Below are positions 1 through 7,752 of a stretch of DNA of 48,965 nt, one piece after another. Source of the stretch: Planctomycetota bacterium (lineage in GTDB: Bacteria; Planctomycetota; UBA1135; UBA2386); the NCBI GenBank assembly GCA_020848735.1, contig JADLHO010000033.1:1-48965 (forward strand), read 5' to 3'. Below the pieces are notes generated by a model. It did not search any database. It had not been told where the DNA came from and worked only from the letters and a program-made list of their open reading frames with translations. Every line of letters starts with the position of its first letter. The first letter of the stretch is position 1. The position numbers and the translations under genes are program-made.

Positions 1-83
1 GAGGGCGCGGCGCCTGACGGCGCCCAGCCACACATCGCAGCAGGCCGGCGACCCCGACCGAAGATCGGCGGACACGAGGGCGA

Positions 84-105
84 GGGGCTCCGATTCCGGA
101 GCCCC
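84..105 (-). terminator. GC-rich hairpin downstream of the histone gene
   Basis: A perfect inverted repeat has 9-bp arms (GGGGCTCCG and CGGAGCCCC) and a 4-nt loop. It lies about 40 nt past the stop of the minus-strand histone gene. No T-tract follows on the minus strand, so this is either a weak or Rho-assisted terminator or an mRNA-stabilising hairpin. The sequence CGATCTCAG also occurs twice between the hairpin and the gene end. Confidence 0.35.
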
Positions 106-143
106 CCGATCTCAGGCCCCCCCGAACTCAGGTCACTCCGATC

Positions 144-353
144 TCAGAGATCGAAGGGGCGGAGCGTCTTGCGCTTGTTGTCGAGCGCGCGCTTCTCCGC
201 CGAGCGGATGATCTCCTTCACCTTGGCGTCGAGCGCCGCGTAGAAGTCGGACGCGACGTTGCAGGTCTTCGCCGTCGCCTTGGTGCGCGACTTCGAGATG
301 ATCATGTCGGAGGTGGGGACCTTCTTGGCAGCGGTCTTCTTGCGAGCGGCCAT
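144..353 (-). CDS. small bacterial histone-fold protein
   Basis: This is a 69-residue, lysine-rich, predicted DNA-binding protein. Residues 1-15 form a basic tail (MAARKKTAAKKVPTS). Residues 17-30 fit histone helix 1, residues 34-59 fit the long helix 2 (SDFYAALDAKVKEII and onward), and residues 60-69 (KRKTLRPFDL) match loop 2 of histones, where archaeal histones read GRKT followed by an acidic residue at the start of helix 3. The chain ends about where I recall short bacterial histones ending, with helix 3 cut to a stub. The ATG at 353 is chosen because AAGGA lies about 11 nt upstream and the tail begins there; the frame extends further upstream but looks non-coding. The gene stands alone and is divergent from the AsmA-like gene. 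The likely role is chromosome binding or bending as a dimer. The family call is from motif and length only. Confidence 0.75.
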   Translation of the reverse strand: MAARKKTAAKKVPTSDMIISKSRTKATAKTCNVASDFYAALDAKVKEIIRSAEKRALDNKRKTLRPFDL

Positions 354-369
354 TGCAGCTGATTCCTTT

Positions 370-395
370 GTTGAACGAGAACGTTGAACGAGAAC
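370..395 (-). repeat. 13-bp tandem duplication in the histone gene leader
   Basis: GTTGAACGAGAAC occurs twice head to tail (370-382 and 383-395) as read on the plus strand. It lies 17-42 nt upstream of the histone start codon, probably inside the 5' leader. It could be an operator or a translational control element, or simply a recent slippage duplication. Confidence 0.7.
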
Positions 396-917
396 ACGAA
401 GGCTGCAGCGCACCCCCCGGTGCACCGCAGTTGGGCGGATGTTGACGTGCCGCGTTGGGCAGTCAACGGGAAAAACCCTGAACTTGGCCGAGAATCACCG
501 GTTTCTCGGCAATTCTCGCCTCGGGGGAGGGTGCGGGCGCTTGCGAAGGGGTGCTTTCTCACACGCCCACGGACGAATTCGCCCTGCTCGCGCGACGCGC
601 ACCGCCGGTTCTCGGCCCGCTGCAAAGCCGAATCGGGGGTGCATGCCGCAGCGCACCGCGCATCGCTCCGAAGGCCGCCGGGACCGCGCCGCACGGCGCG
701 GTCTTCGCCGCGCTTCGCCTGCTAACATCCGCGCCGTCGTGCGGCACGGCGACGTGCGCGTGCGACGGTTCGCGAGTCCGGGCAGTTGCCGAAGCGTGGC
801 CTGCACGAGCCGTGGACCGGACCCAACCACGACCTCGCTGCGAACCGACGGGCGCGCCGCACGCCAAGGGCGACGCGTTCCGCCGGGTCGGCCGCGCAGG
901 GCCGGCGGAGCGTGCGG
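396..917. other. non-coding region between histone and AsmA-like genes
   Basis: No convincing gene lies here. The stretch 430-520 is noticeably less GC-rich than its surroundings and holds an inverted repeat, CCGAGAA (488-494) with TTCTCGG (503-509), which suggests control sequences. A perfect 9-bp inverted repeat, ACCGCGCCG and CGGCGCGGT, sits at 683-702. A -10-like TAACAT at 723-728, preceded by GC, could start the transcript of the AsmA-like gene with a leader of roughly 180 nt. Confidence 0.5.
439..466 (-). promoter_or_regulatory. candidate promoter for the histone gene
   Basis: On the minus strand TTGACT (466-461) matches a -35 box at 5 of 6 positions. It is followed after 16 nt by CAACAT (444-439), a poor -10. 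The implied leader is about 80 nt and would include the 13-bp tandem repeat. Confidence 0.3.
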
Positions 918-3900
918 TTGACCAAGAAGCGGATCCTCCTCCTCTACTTCGGCTTCGTGCTGACCTTGCTCGTCGGCACCTGGGCGATCCTCGGCAAGAC
1001 CGGGGTGTCGCGCACCTTCGTCGAGAACCTGCTGGCGAAGGTCATCCGGCGCGACCGCTTCTCGCTCCGCGATGCGGCCGTCGATCTCGGCGGCGGAGTG
1101 GTCACGCTGCGCGGGCTCGAGGTGCAGACCGCGAACCGGCAGCCCGGGCGTGCGCGGATGGCCGTGGAGCACGTCGAGGTCGGCGTCGAGACCAATCCCC
1201 TCGGGGCACCCGGTCGCGTGCGGGACGTGCGCGTTCGCGGGCTCGACCTGGAGATCGACCTCGCGGAAGGCCGCTTCCCCGACCTCGCCGAGCTCTTCGA
1301 CGTCACGGCCGGTGGCGCGACGGACGGAGGCGAAGCCCTGCCACCCCTCGAGATCCTCGACTCGCGACTCCGGCTGCGCGTCGAGCCCGGGGTCGAACCC
1401 ATCGAGTTCAACGACGTCGCGCTCTCCCTGCTGCCGATCGAAGCCGGGAGTGCGGTCGTGGTGCTGCGCGGGACGATGGTCGGTCCGAGCGGCGAGCTCT
1501 TCGTGGTCGAGGGCCGCGCCGACGTCGCGAAGCCCGAACTCCGCGCGATGCTGCGCCTGACGGATGCAGGGCTGAAGCCCGAACTCGTGATGCCGTACAG
1601 CCGTGACGCCGGCGACCTGCTCGCGGAGATCGGCGCGAGCGGCCGGATCGAGAGCCTCGCGGTCTGGCTCGAGTACCCCGACCGCTCGGATCCCGCCGCG
1701 GTCCGCGACCGCGTGCTCGCGGGGGTCCGGCTCGACCTCGCGGAGGTCTCCTGCGACGTTCCGGAGTTCCCCTATCCGATCCGCCAGGCCCACGCGCGCC
1801 TCGACGCCGACATGAAGGCGAAGGGCACGGTGCGCTTCGAGTTCGATCAACGCGCCGAGGACGGCTCGCTCGCGGTCGCGGGAGAGATCGACGGACTCCT
1901 CGACGATCGCCCCAACGGCGAACTGCGCGTCACCGCACGCGACGTCGCGCTCGACGCCAAGCTCGGTCGCGCCCTCTCGCGCATCGAGGATGCGCGGCGG
2001 GCCTGGGAGGCCTTCGCGCCGACGGCCGGCCGCGCCGACGGCGACCTGCGCCTCGAGTTCCGCCCCGAGCGGAGCCATCCGGTCTTCACGATGGACCTCG
2101 CGCTGAAGGGCGCGTCGCTGCGTTTCGTCGGTTTCGAAGCCGCGGACGGCACACGCGTCGACGGCGTGCCCCTGCCCATGCGCGACGTCCGCGGGCGCGT
2201 GCATCTGCGCAGCGGCGAGGTCGTCTTCGACGACGTGGTCGGCCGCCTCGACGACGGCGTGCTGAGCGTCGAGGGACGCATCGGCACCGCGGACGCGGAT
2301 CGCGAACTCCGCCTCAACGTCACGAGCGACTCGCTGCGCATGAGTCCCGCGCTGCGCACCGCGCTCGCGGGCTTCGATCCCGGCCTCGCGAGCACCTGGG
2401 ACGAGTACGCCCCGCAGGGCGACACGGCGCTCGAGTTCGACCTGCGCCACCGCAGCCCGTCCGGCGACCTCTTCCGCGTCGTCCTGAAGCCGCGCGGCGC
2501 ATCGGCGAGCTGGGCTGGCTTCCCGTGCCGCGTGAACGGGATCCAGGGCCGGATCGAGATCGGTGCCGATACCGTCGAGATCGCCCTGCAGGGCAAGCGC
2601 GGCGAGGCCGACGTCGCACTCGAAGGTCGCTTCCGCACGGACGACCGCGCGCCGCTCGGCGACGCCCCGGCCGCCGAACTCGCGCTGCGCACGGGGCCAC
2701 TCGCGCTCGACGCCGAACTACGTGCCGCCATGCACGCGCTCCAGGGCTCGCTCGGCGAGACCGTGGATCGCTTCGGACTCGCGGGCGCCGTGCGCGTGCA
2801 GCTCGCGACCTGGCGGCTCGCCGACCGCACGACCTTCGACTACGACGTCCGCGCCGATCTCGAAGAGGCGACCGCGGCCCTCGCCCTGCCGGTGCGCGCG
2901 ATCCACGGCCCGGTGTTCGTGCAGGGCTCCGGCGAGACGGCGCACATCGAGCTCTCGGGGCTGCGGGGCGAGATCGCGCACGGCGATGGCATCCCCCCGT
3001 CCTCGGTGCTGGTGCAGGGACGCGTCGACGCCGGCGCGGAGGCCCCGCGCATCGAGGTCAGCGCCGTGATCCGCGGCCTGCCGCTCGACGACCGGCTCGG
3101 CGAAGCGCTCGATCGCATCGACGCCCTCGACCTCGACTCCTGGCGGGTGCTCGCACCCAGCGGACGCATCGACCTCGTCTGGCAGCGCACGACGAGCGGC
3201 GCGCCGCAGGAGGATCACCAGCGCCTGCGCATCCAGCTCCTCGATGTGGGATCCGACGCGGCGTTCCTCCCCGCGCCGGCGCGCTCGGTGTTCGGCGACG
3301 TCGAGATCGTCGACGGCGTCGCGCGCCTGGCCGACGTGCGCGGCCACATGGCCGATGCCGAGTTCACGGTGATCGAGGGCAGCATCGCGCACGAGCTGGA
3401 CGCGACGCAATTCGGCTTCACGGTGGCGAGCGACGACTTCCCGATCGACGACCGCTTCGCCAACCTGCTCGACGGCCCGATGCGTTCGACCTGGCTCGAG
3501 CGACGCGTCCGCGGCCGCGTGGCCGTGAGCTCGCTGCGCATCGACATGCGCGTCCCCGACGACGGCGCGGGCTTCGAGACGCGCCTCGCGGGCCAGATCC
3601 GCGCGCTCGGCGTCACCGCTTCGCTGGGTGCGGAGCTCCGCGACTTCACGGGTCGCATCGACGTCTCCGACACGCGCTTCGACCAGTCCGGCGGCGTGGT
3701 CCACGGCGCGATCGCGGACGCGTCGATGAGCCTCTTCGCGCACCGGGTCGACGAGTTCAGCGCGCGCTTCGAAGCCGACACGCAGCAGGTCGTGTTCACC
3801 GATCTCCTGGGCAAGCTCTACGGCGGCGCCGTCCTCGGCGACGCGGCCGACGAGCGCGATCTGGTCTACCGCTTCGCGGCACCGGGACGGCTCTCGTTCG

Positions 3901-4466
3901 CCCTGAGCTGGAACGGCATCGATCTCGCGCGCGTGATGCGCGCCTCAGGCTCGCGCGACGCGCGCATGCGCGGCGAACTCGCCGGTCGCTTCACGCTCGA
4001 TCGCCTCGACGGCGCGGAGCTCGCGGACCTCGTCGGCGAGGGCGAACTGCGGATCAGCGGCGGCGACCTCGGTGCGGTGCCCGCGTTCACGGCGATCTAC
4101 AGCTACCTCGAGGAACCGCGGCGACCGCGCTTCGACCGACTCTCCGCGCGCGTGGTGGTGAAGGACCAACGCGTGGCCGTCGACGCGCTCGAGATCGGCT
4201 CCCCGCTCCTCACCGCCACCGGCAAGGGCACGATCGACATGGCGGGCTGGATCGACATGCGCATCGACTTCCCCGATTTCTTCGGCCGCGGCGCGGACTG
4301 GACCTTCCTGCCCCAGGTGCTGCGCGCGGTGACCAGCGGACTGGCGCAGTTCCAGGTGCACGGCGACCTCCGCGCGCCCCAGACCCGCCCGCTCTGGATC
4401 GGGCGCGAGGCTGCCGACAAAGCACCTCTCGGCCCCATTCCCGCGGCGAAGACGCGCGTGCGCTGA
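918..4466 (+). CDS. AsmA/YhdP-like membrane-anchored envelope protein
   Basis: This is a 1182-residue protein with one N-terminal membrane segment (about residues 5-25, ILLLYFGFVLTLLVGTWAIL). A very long periplasmic part follows, rich in alternating beta-strand patterns and short LEVEG or IEGSI-type turns. The last 200 residues resemble the AsmA-like C-terminal region (GGDLGAVPAFTAIYSYLEE, then a strand motif and ATGKGTIDMAG). AsmA, TamB and YhdP proteins form long beta-grooves that carry phospholipids or help assemble outer-membrane components; that role is inferred here. The TTG at 918 is chosen because GGCGGAG lies 7 nt upstream and the membrane segment starts just after it. An in-frame GTG six bases earlier is too close to that site. 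manC begins 30 nt downstream, so co-transcription is likely. Confidence 0.75.
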   Translation: MTKKRILLLYFGFVLTLLVGTWAILGKTGVSRTFVENLLAKVIRRDRFSLRDAAVDLGGGVVTLRGLEVQTANRQPGRARMAVEHVEVGVETNPLGAPGRVRDVRVRGLDLEIDLAEGRFPDLAELFDVTAGGATDGGEALPPLEILDSRLRLRVEPGVEPIEFNDVALSLLPIEAGSAVVVLRGTMVGPSGELFVVEGRADVAKPELRAMLRLTDAGLKPELVMPYSRDAGDLLAEIGASGRIESLAVWLEYPDRSDPAAVRDRVLAGVRLDLAEVSCDVPEFPYPIRQAHARLDADMKAKGTVRFEFDQRAEDGSLAVAGEIDGLLDDRPNGELRVTARDVALDAKLGRALSRIEDARRAWEAFAPTAGRADGDLRLEFRPERSHPVFTMDLALKGASLRFVGFEAADGTRVDGVPLPMRDVRGRVHLRSGEVVFDDVVGRLDDGVLSVEGRIGTADADRELRLNVTSDSLRMSPALRTALAGFDPGLASTWDEYAPQGDTALEFDLRHRSPSGDLFRVVLKPRGASASWAGFPCRVNGIQGRIEIGADTVEIALQGKRGEADVALEGRFRTDDRAPLGDAPAAELALRTGPLALDAELRAAMHALQGSLGETVDRFGLAGAVRVQLATWRLADRTTFDYDVRADLEEATAALALPVRAIHGPVFVQGSGETAHIELSGLRGEIAHGDGIPPSSVLVQGRVDAGAEAPRIEVSAVIRGLPLDDRLGEALDRIDALDLDSWRVLAPSGRIDLVWQRTTSGAPQEDHQRLRIQLLDVGSDAAFLPAPARSVFGDVEIVDGVARLADVRGHMADAEFTVIEGSIAHELDATQFGFTVASDDFPIDDRFANLLDGPMRSTWLERRVRGRVAVSSLRIDMRVPDDGAGFETRLAGQIRALGVTASLGAELRDFTGRIDVSDTRFDQSGGVVHGAIADASMSLFAHRVDEFSARFEADTQQVVFTDLLGKLYGGAVLGDAADERDLVYRFAAPGRLSFALSWNGIDLARVMRASGSRDARMRGELAGRFTLDRLDGAELADLVGEGELRISGGDLGAVPAFTAIYSYLEEPRRPRFDRLSARVVVKDQRVAVDALEIGSPLLTATGKGTIDMAGWIDMRIDFPDFFGRGADWTFLPQVLRAVTSGLAQFQVHGDLRAPQTRPLWIGREAADKAPLGPIPAAKTRVR

Positions 4467-4496
4467 GACCGGTCCGCACCCCTTCCTGTCCCCCCC

Positions 4497-5585
4497 ATGA
4501 GCAAGCTGCAAGCGGTCGTCCTCGCCGGCGGATCCGGCACGCGTTTCTGGCCCGCGGGTCGCCGCCTGCGGCCGAAGCAGCTGCTGCCGCTCGCGCACGG
4601 CGTCACCCTGCTGCGCGCGACCGTCGAGCGCGTGCGGCCGCTCTGCGGCGACGACGCGATCTGGATCGCGACCAATGCCGAGCTCGCCGCGGCGGTGCGC
4701 GCCGAACTGCCCGAGCTGCCGGCCGAGCGGATCGTCGTGGAGCCCGAAGCGCGGGACACGGCACCCTGCGCCGCGTTGGCGGCGGCGGTGATCGATGCGG
4801 CGCGGCCCGGTGCGGCGATCGCGATGCTGCCCTCCGATCACCTCATCGCGCCGGACGCCCGCTTCCGCGAACTGCTCGCGCGCGGCGCCGCGCTCTGCGC
4901 CGACGACGAGACGCTCGTCACGTTCGGCATCAAGCCGAGCTTCGCGGCGACCGGCTACGGCTGGATCGAGCCCGGCGCGCGCGTCGACGCGCGGGAACCG
5001 CGGGCGAGTCGCGTGACCCGCTTCCGCGAGAAGCCGGATCGGGCGACCGCCGAGGCCTTCCTGCGCTCGGGCACCATGCTGTGGAACAGCGGGATGTTCG
5101 TGTGGACCGCCCAGGCGCTGCTCGCGGCGATGACGGTCACCGCACCGCAGCTCGCGGCTGCGGCGCACGCGATGCGCGCCGCGGCGGCGCGTGGCGATCG
5201 GCAGGCACTCGACGCCGCGTTCCGCACGGCCCCGAAGGGGAGCATCGACTTCGCCGTGATGGAGCGGGCACCCCGCGTGACCGTCGTCGAAGCGGAGCTG
5301 GCTTGGAACGACATCGGCTCGTTCGCCGCGCTCGCCGCGGTGGTGGCACCGGACGCGGACGGCAACGTGTTGAGCCTTCACGCCGGGGCACGCGCGGTGG
5401 CGCTCGACGCGCACGACTGCGTCGTGCACGGCGAGGGGCCGGGACTCGTGGCGCTGCTCGGTGTCGAGGGGCTCGTCGTCGTGCGCATGGGCGATGCGCT
5501 GCTCGTCTGCGCGAAGGACCGCGCCGAGGACGTCAAGAAGCTCCACGCGCGCCTGCGCGACTGCGGCCACGAGGACGTGTTGTGA
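4497..5585 (+). CDS. manC: mannose-1-phosphate guanylyltransferase
   Basis: This enzyme makes GDP-mannose from mannose-1-phosphate and GTP, the activated sugar for mannosylated glycans, O-antigen and fucose pathways. The nucleotidyltransferase signature is intact: AGGSGTRFWP at residues 10-19 and RPKQ at 25-28. Later blocks typical of the family are RFREKPDRATAEAFL, the MLWNSGMFVW core and DFAVMERAP followed by AWNDIGSF. The length of 362 residues fits the single-domain form without a fused phosphomannose isomerase domain. The start ATG follows a C-rich spacer with no strong ribosome-binding site. The stop overlaps the ruvX start by 4 nt, so the two are translationally coupled. Confidence 0.9.
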   Translation: MSKLQAVVLAGGSGTRFWPAGRRLRPKQLLPLAHGVTLLRATVERVRPLCGDDAIWIATNAELAAAVRAELPELPAERIVVEPEARDTAPCAALAAAVIDAARPGAAIAMLPSDHLIAPDARFRELLARGAALCADDETLVTFGIKPSFAATGYGWIEPGARVDAREPRASRVTRFREKPDRATAEAFLRSGTMLWNSGMFVWTAQALLAAMTVTAPQLAAAAHAMRAAAARGDRQALDAAFRTAPKGSIDFAVMERAPRVTVVEAELAWNDIGSFAALAAVVAPDADGNVLSLHAGARAVALDAHDCVVHGEGPGLVALLGVEGLVVVRMGDALLVCAKDRAEDVKKLHARLRDCGHEDVL

Positions 5586-6028
5586 GCACGGCCGGCGCGC
5601 CGCGTCGCATCCTCGCCGTCGACTTCGGGGAGCGGCGCACGGGTCTCGCGGCGACCGATTGGACGGGCACGATCGTGGTCCCGCTGCCCCGCCTCGAAGG
5701 ACTCGACGACGCCCGCTGTGCCCGCGCGATCGCCGAGCTCGCCGCGGAGCGCGAGAGCGAGCGCATCGTCGTCGGCATGCCCCTGCGTGCCGACGGCGGT
5801 GCGGGCGAACGCGCGCAGCGCACGGAGCGCTTCGTCATGTGCCTGCGCGCCGCCACCGCGATCGAGGTGGCGACGGTCGACGAAGCGAACTCCACCGACG
5901 AAGCGCATGCGCGGCTGAAGGACCTCGGGATCCGCGCCGCGCAGCGCAAGCTCGCGGCGGACAGCGTGGCCGCGATGGTGATCCTCGAGCGCTACCGGGC
6001 GGAGCAGCGCACCCGCACGCCCGGGTGA
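5582..6028 (+). CDS. ruvX: RuvX/YqgF-type pre-16S rRNA nuclease or Holliday-junction resolvase-like protein
   Basis: This 148-residue protein has the RNase H-like fold of the YqgF family. AVDFGERRTGLA near the N-terminus carries the first catalytic Asp. IVVGMPLRADGGAGERAQRT matches the second block, VDEANSTDEAHARL replaces the usual DER-TT block, and DSVAAMVILERY closes the domain with the last acidic residue. The GTG start at 5582 overlaps the manC stop in a GTGA arrangement. YqgF proteins process the 5' end of 16S rRNA in Escherichia coli. The middle motif (ANST instead of the common RLTT) is slightly divergent. Confidence 0.85.
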   Translation: MSTAGAPRRILAVDFGERRTGLAATDWTGTIVVPLPRLEGLDDARCARAIAELAAERESERIVVGMPLRADGGAGERAQRTERFVMCLRAATAIEVATVDEANSTDEAHARLKDLGIRAAQRKLAADSVAAMVILERYRAEQRTRTPG

Positions 6029-6041
6029 GCCGCGCACGGGT

Positions 6042-6081
6042 TCAACGCGAATGCGTCGAGATCAACGCGAAGGCGTCGAGA
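6042..6081. repeat. 20-bp tandem duplication
   Basis: TCAACGCGAATGCGTCGAGA at 6042-6061 is followed directly by a copy with one T-to-G change. The second copy supplies the last codons and the stop of the minus-strand PEP-CTERM gene. The first copy lies between that stop and the ruvX stop, so the repeat sits exactly in the convergent junction. Confidence 0.75.
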
Positions 6082-6343
6082 TCGTCTTGCGCCAACGTCG
6101 CGACGAGACCGCGAGGCCGATGAGCCCGGCGCCGACGAGGAACAACGTCGTCGGCTCGGGCACCGCGGAGGCCGGTGAGTCGCGGCGATCGCCGGCCGGG
6201 ACCGAAGGCACCGTGCCCTGATTGGTCGCGGCAGGGTCCTGGGGCGCCGCGACGAGGAGGCCAATGGCCGAGTCCCATTCCCACGACGAAGTCGGGGCGG
6301 AGCCTGCGCAGACAAGGGAGAGCGCGAGTGCGAGGGACAGCAC
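6062..6343 (-). CDS. very short PEP-CTERM sorted surface protein
   Basis: The C-terminus shows a full PEP-CTERM signal: the motif VPEPTTL, a hydrophobic helix (FLVGAGLIGLAVSS) and a basic tail (RRWRK). Such signals direct proteins to exosortase and anchor or release them at the outer surface. The N-terminus (LSLALALSLVCAGSAP) is a plausible short signal peptide, which leaves a mature region of only about 40 residues. The start is uncertain: GTG at 6343 and CTG at 6355 are possible, neither has a clear ribosome-binding site, and an in-frame stop lies just upstream at 6365-6367. It may be a genuine mini-protein or the 3' remnant of a larger gene. No exosortase gene is in the window. Confidence 0.5.
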   Translation of the reverse strand: MLSLALALSLVCAGSAPTSSWEWDSAIGLLVAAPQDPAATNQGTVPSVPAGDRRDSPASAVPEPTTLFLVGAGLIGLAVSSRRWRKTISTPSR

Positions 6344-6466
6344 GGCCGAGACCAGGGGAGCGAGTCAGAGGTGCGAGGCGGTGAGGCCTTCGCGCGCGAG
6401 GGCGCGACGGGGGGCGAGACTAACCCCGCGTTGCGAATCGGCAAGCTCCCAGTCGCAGGCCGGGAC

Positions 6467-6494
6467 TTGTGGGCCCTCGATGCGTCGTTACGCT
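6467..6494 (+). promoter_or_regulatory. candidate rnpB promoter
   Basis: TTGTGG (6467-6472) and TACGCT (6489-6494) are separated by 16 nt. The -10 keeps the three most conserved positions (T1, A2, T6). Position 6502, where the P1 helix of RNase P RNA begins, lies 8 nt after the -10, as expected for a transcription start. Confidence 0.45.
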
Positions 6495-6501
6495 TCCGCG
6501 C

Positions 6502-6896
6502 GTCCGGTCCCTGGGCGACCGCCGGTGTGCGCCGTTTCGGCGCGCACGGGAGGAAAGTCCGGGCTCCACAGGGCAGGGTGGTGGGTAACGCCCACCGCTC
6601 CCGGGCTCCGGCCCGGGGGTAGGGACAGTGCCACAGAAACGAAACCGCCGGCTGGCGGGCGCCGCTGGTCGGGGCCCGCAACGGCAAGGGTGAAACGGTG
6701 CGGCAAGAGCGTCACCGGGGACGCGGGTCACCGCGTCCGACGAGGCAAACCCCACCCGGAGGAAGACCATCGGGGGGTCGCGTGGCCCGCGCCAGTCCCT
6801 CCAAAGAGGTCGTTCGAGGGCGCCCGCGAGGGCGCTCCTAGAGAAATGGTCGCCACCGCCTCGGCGGCATCAGAACTCGGCTTACGGGGACCGGAC
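6502..6896 (+). ncRNA. rnpB: RNase P RNA, type A-like
   Basis: This is the catalytic RNA that removes 5' leaders from precursor tRNAs. The ends pair as helix P1: GTCCGGTCCC at 6502-6511 with GGGACCGGAC at 6887-6896. Universally conserved blocks are present in order: GAGGAAAGTCCGGGCTCC near 6551, ACAGGGCAGG, GGGACAGTGCCACAGAAA, AAGGGTGAAACGGTG, AAGAG, the L15 block GGCAAACCCCACCC near 6744, AGAGAAATGGTC near 6840, and CAGAACTCGGCTTA near 6871. The L15 loop reads GGC where the tRNA 3'-CCA contact is normally GGU. The last 15 nt overlap, antisense, the end of the kinase-like gene on the other strand. Confidence 0.97.
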
Positions 6897-7628
6897 ACTT
6901 TCCCCTCGGCGCCAGAGCGGCGGCGAACCGTGGCGCGGCACGTGCTCGCGGATGCGGCGCGCCCGGGCGAGGACCCGCCGGGCCAGACGCTTCCAGCCCG
7001 CCCCGAGCGCGCCGCCGAGCCAGCCCCGCAGGAAGCGCAGGGCGAGCGTGCGGGGCGGCGCGGCGAGCGGCCAGGAGCCGAGCAGCGCGGCGAGGTCCTT
7101 CTCGAGGAAGCGCCGGCGCCGCAGCCGCGACCGCACGAGGCGTTCGACGTCGATCAGCGCCAGCTCATCATGTGCGCGCAGGTCCGGGATCAGCAGGTGG
7201 TTCCAGTACAGGTCGCGGTGCGCGTAGCCCGCGGCGTGGAGCCGGCGCACGAGCGCGAGGACGGGCCCCAGCACGCAACCCACGAGATCGGCGTCGGCGC
7301 CCCGCGCGAGGATCCAGTCCGACAGAGCGGGTCCCGGACAGGCGTGCATGACGAGCGCCGAACCCATCCCCGAGCGCGCGACGAGCAGCCCGCGCGGCAC
7401 GCGGATGCCGAGCTCGGCGAGCGTGTCGAGGGCCCGCCACTCGCGCTCGGCGTCCCGCGCGCGACGCGTGCGCAGCTTGCGGAAGACGACGGTGCCATCG
7501 GCGAGCTCGGTGCGCCAGGTGCAGCGCGTCGGCGTCTCGCGCACGAGTTCGCCCCGCCGATCCTCCAGCGCGTCGGCGGCGCCCCGATAACCCAGGAGCG
7601 CGGACGCGCCGGGCATGGCGACGAGCAT
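6882..7628 (-). CDS. lipopolysaccharide kinase (Kdo/WaaP)-like protein
   Basis: This 248-residue protein has the stripped-down kinase fold of the WaaP/KdkA family, which phosphorylate core sugars of lipopolysaccharide. VVFRKLR (Lys51) fits the ATP-binding lysine, RRLHAAGYAHRDLYWNHLLI holds the catalytic HRD at residues 137-139, and ALIDVERL holds the metal-binding Asp160. The C-terminal tail is strongly basic, as expected for a peripheral inner-membrane enzyme. The ATG at 7628 is preferred because residues upstream of it look non-coding; a second ATG lies 12 nt later. The gene is divergent from gdh and its 3' end overlaps rnpB. A role in core phosphorylation is inferred from family and from the nearby lipid A genes. 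Confidence 0.7.
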   Translation of the reverse strand: MLVAMPGASALLGYRGAADALEDRRGELVRETPTRCTWRTELADGTVVFRKLRTRRARDAEREWRALDTLAELGIRVPRGLLVARSGMGSALVMHACPGPALSDWILARGADADLVGCVLGPVLALVRRLHAAGYAHRDLYWNHLLIPDLRAHDELALIDVERLVRSRLRRRRFLEKDLAALLGSWPLAAPPRTLALRFLRGWLGGALGAGWKRLARRVLARARRIREHVPRHGSPPLWRRGESVRSP

Positions 7629-7672
7629 GTCGGCGGGGCCCGCCTCACGTTGAGTCCGTGGCGTGCGCTGTG

Positions 7673-7702
7673 TTGTCTCGCTGCGGGCCAGGGCGGTAGA
7701 GT
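7673..7702 (+). promoter_or_regulatory. candidate promoter for glutamate dehydrogenase
   Basis: TTGTCT (7673-7678) and TAGAGT (7697-7702) are spaced by 18 nt, each matching consensus at four of six positions. The implied 5' leader of the dehydrogenase mRNA is about 44 nt. Confidence 0.4.
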
Positions 7703-7752
7703 CCTCCGACTCGCCATCGCCGCTCCCTGAGGGTGTCGGGGCCGAAACTCCC

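Noticed and set aside
495..2450. Long minus-strand open frame opposite the AsmA-like gene
   Set aside because: High GC content keeps antisense frames open. The translation is Arg/Ala/Glu-rich with no family motif, and the plus strand encodes a coherent protein.
6222..7730. Plus-strand open frame across rnpB and the WaaP-like gene
   Set aside because: It passes through the RNase P RNA, which is non-coding, and reads as charged low-complexity sequence elsewhere.
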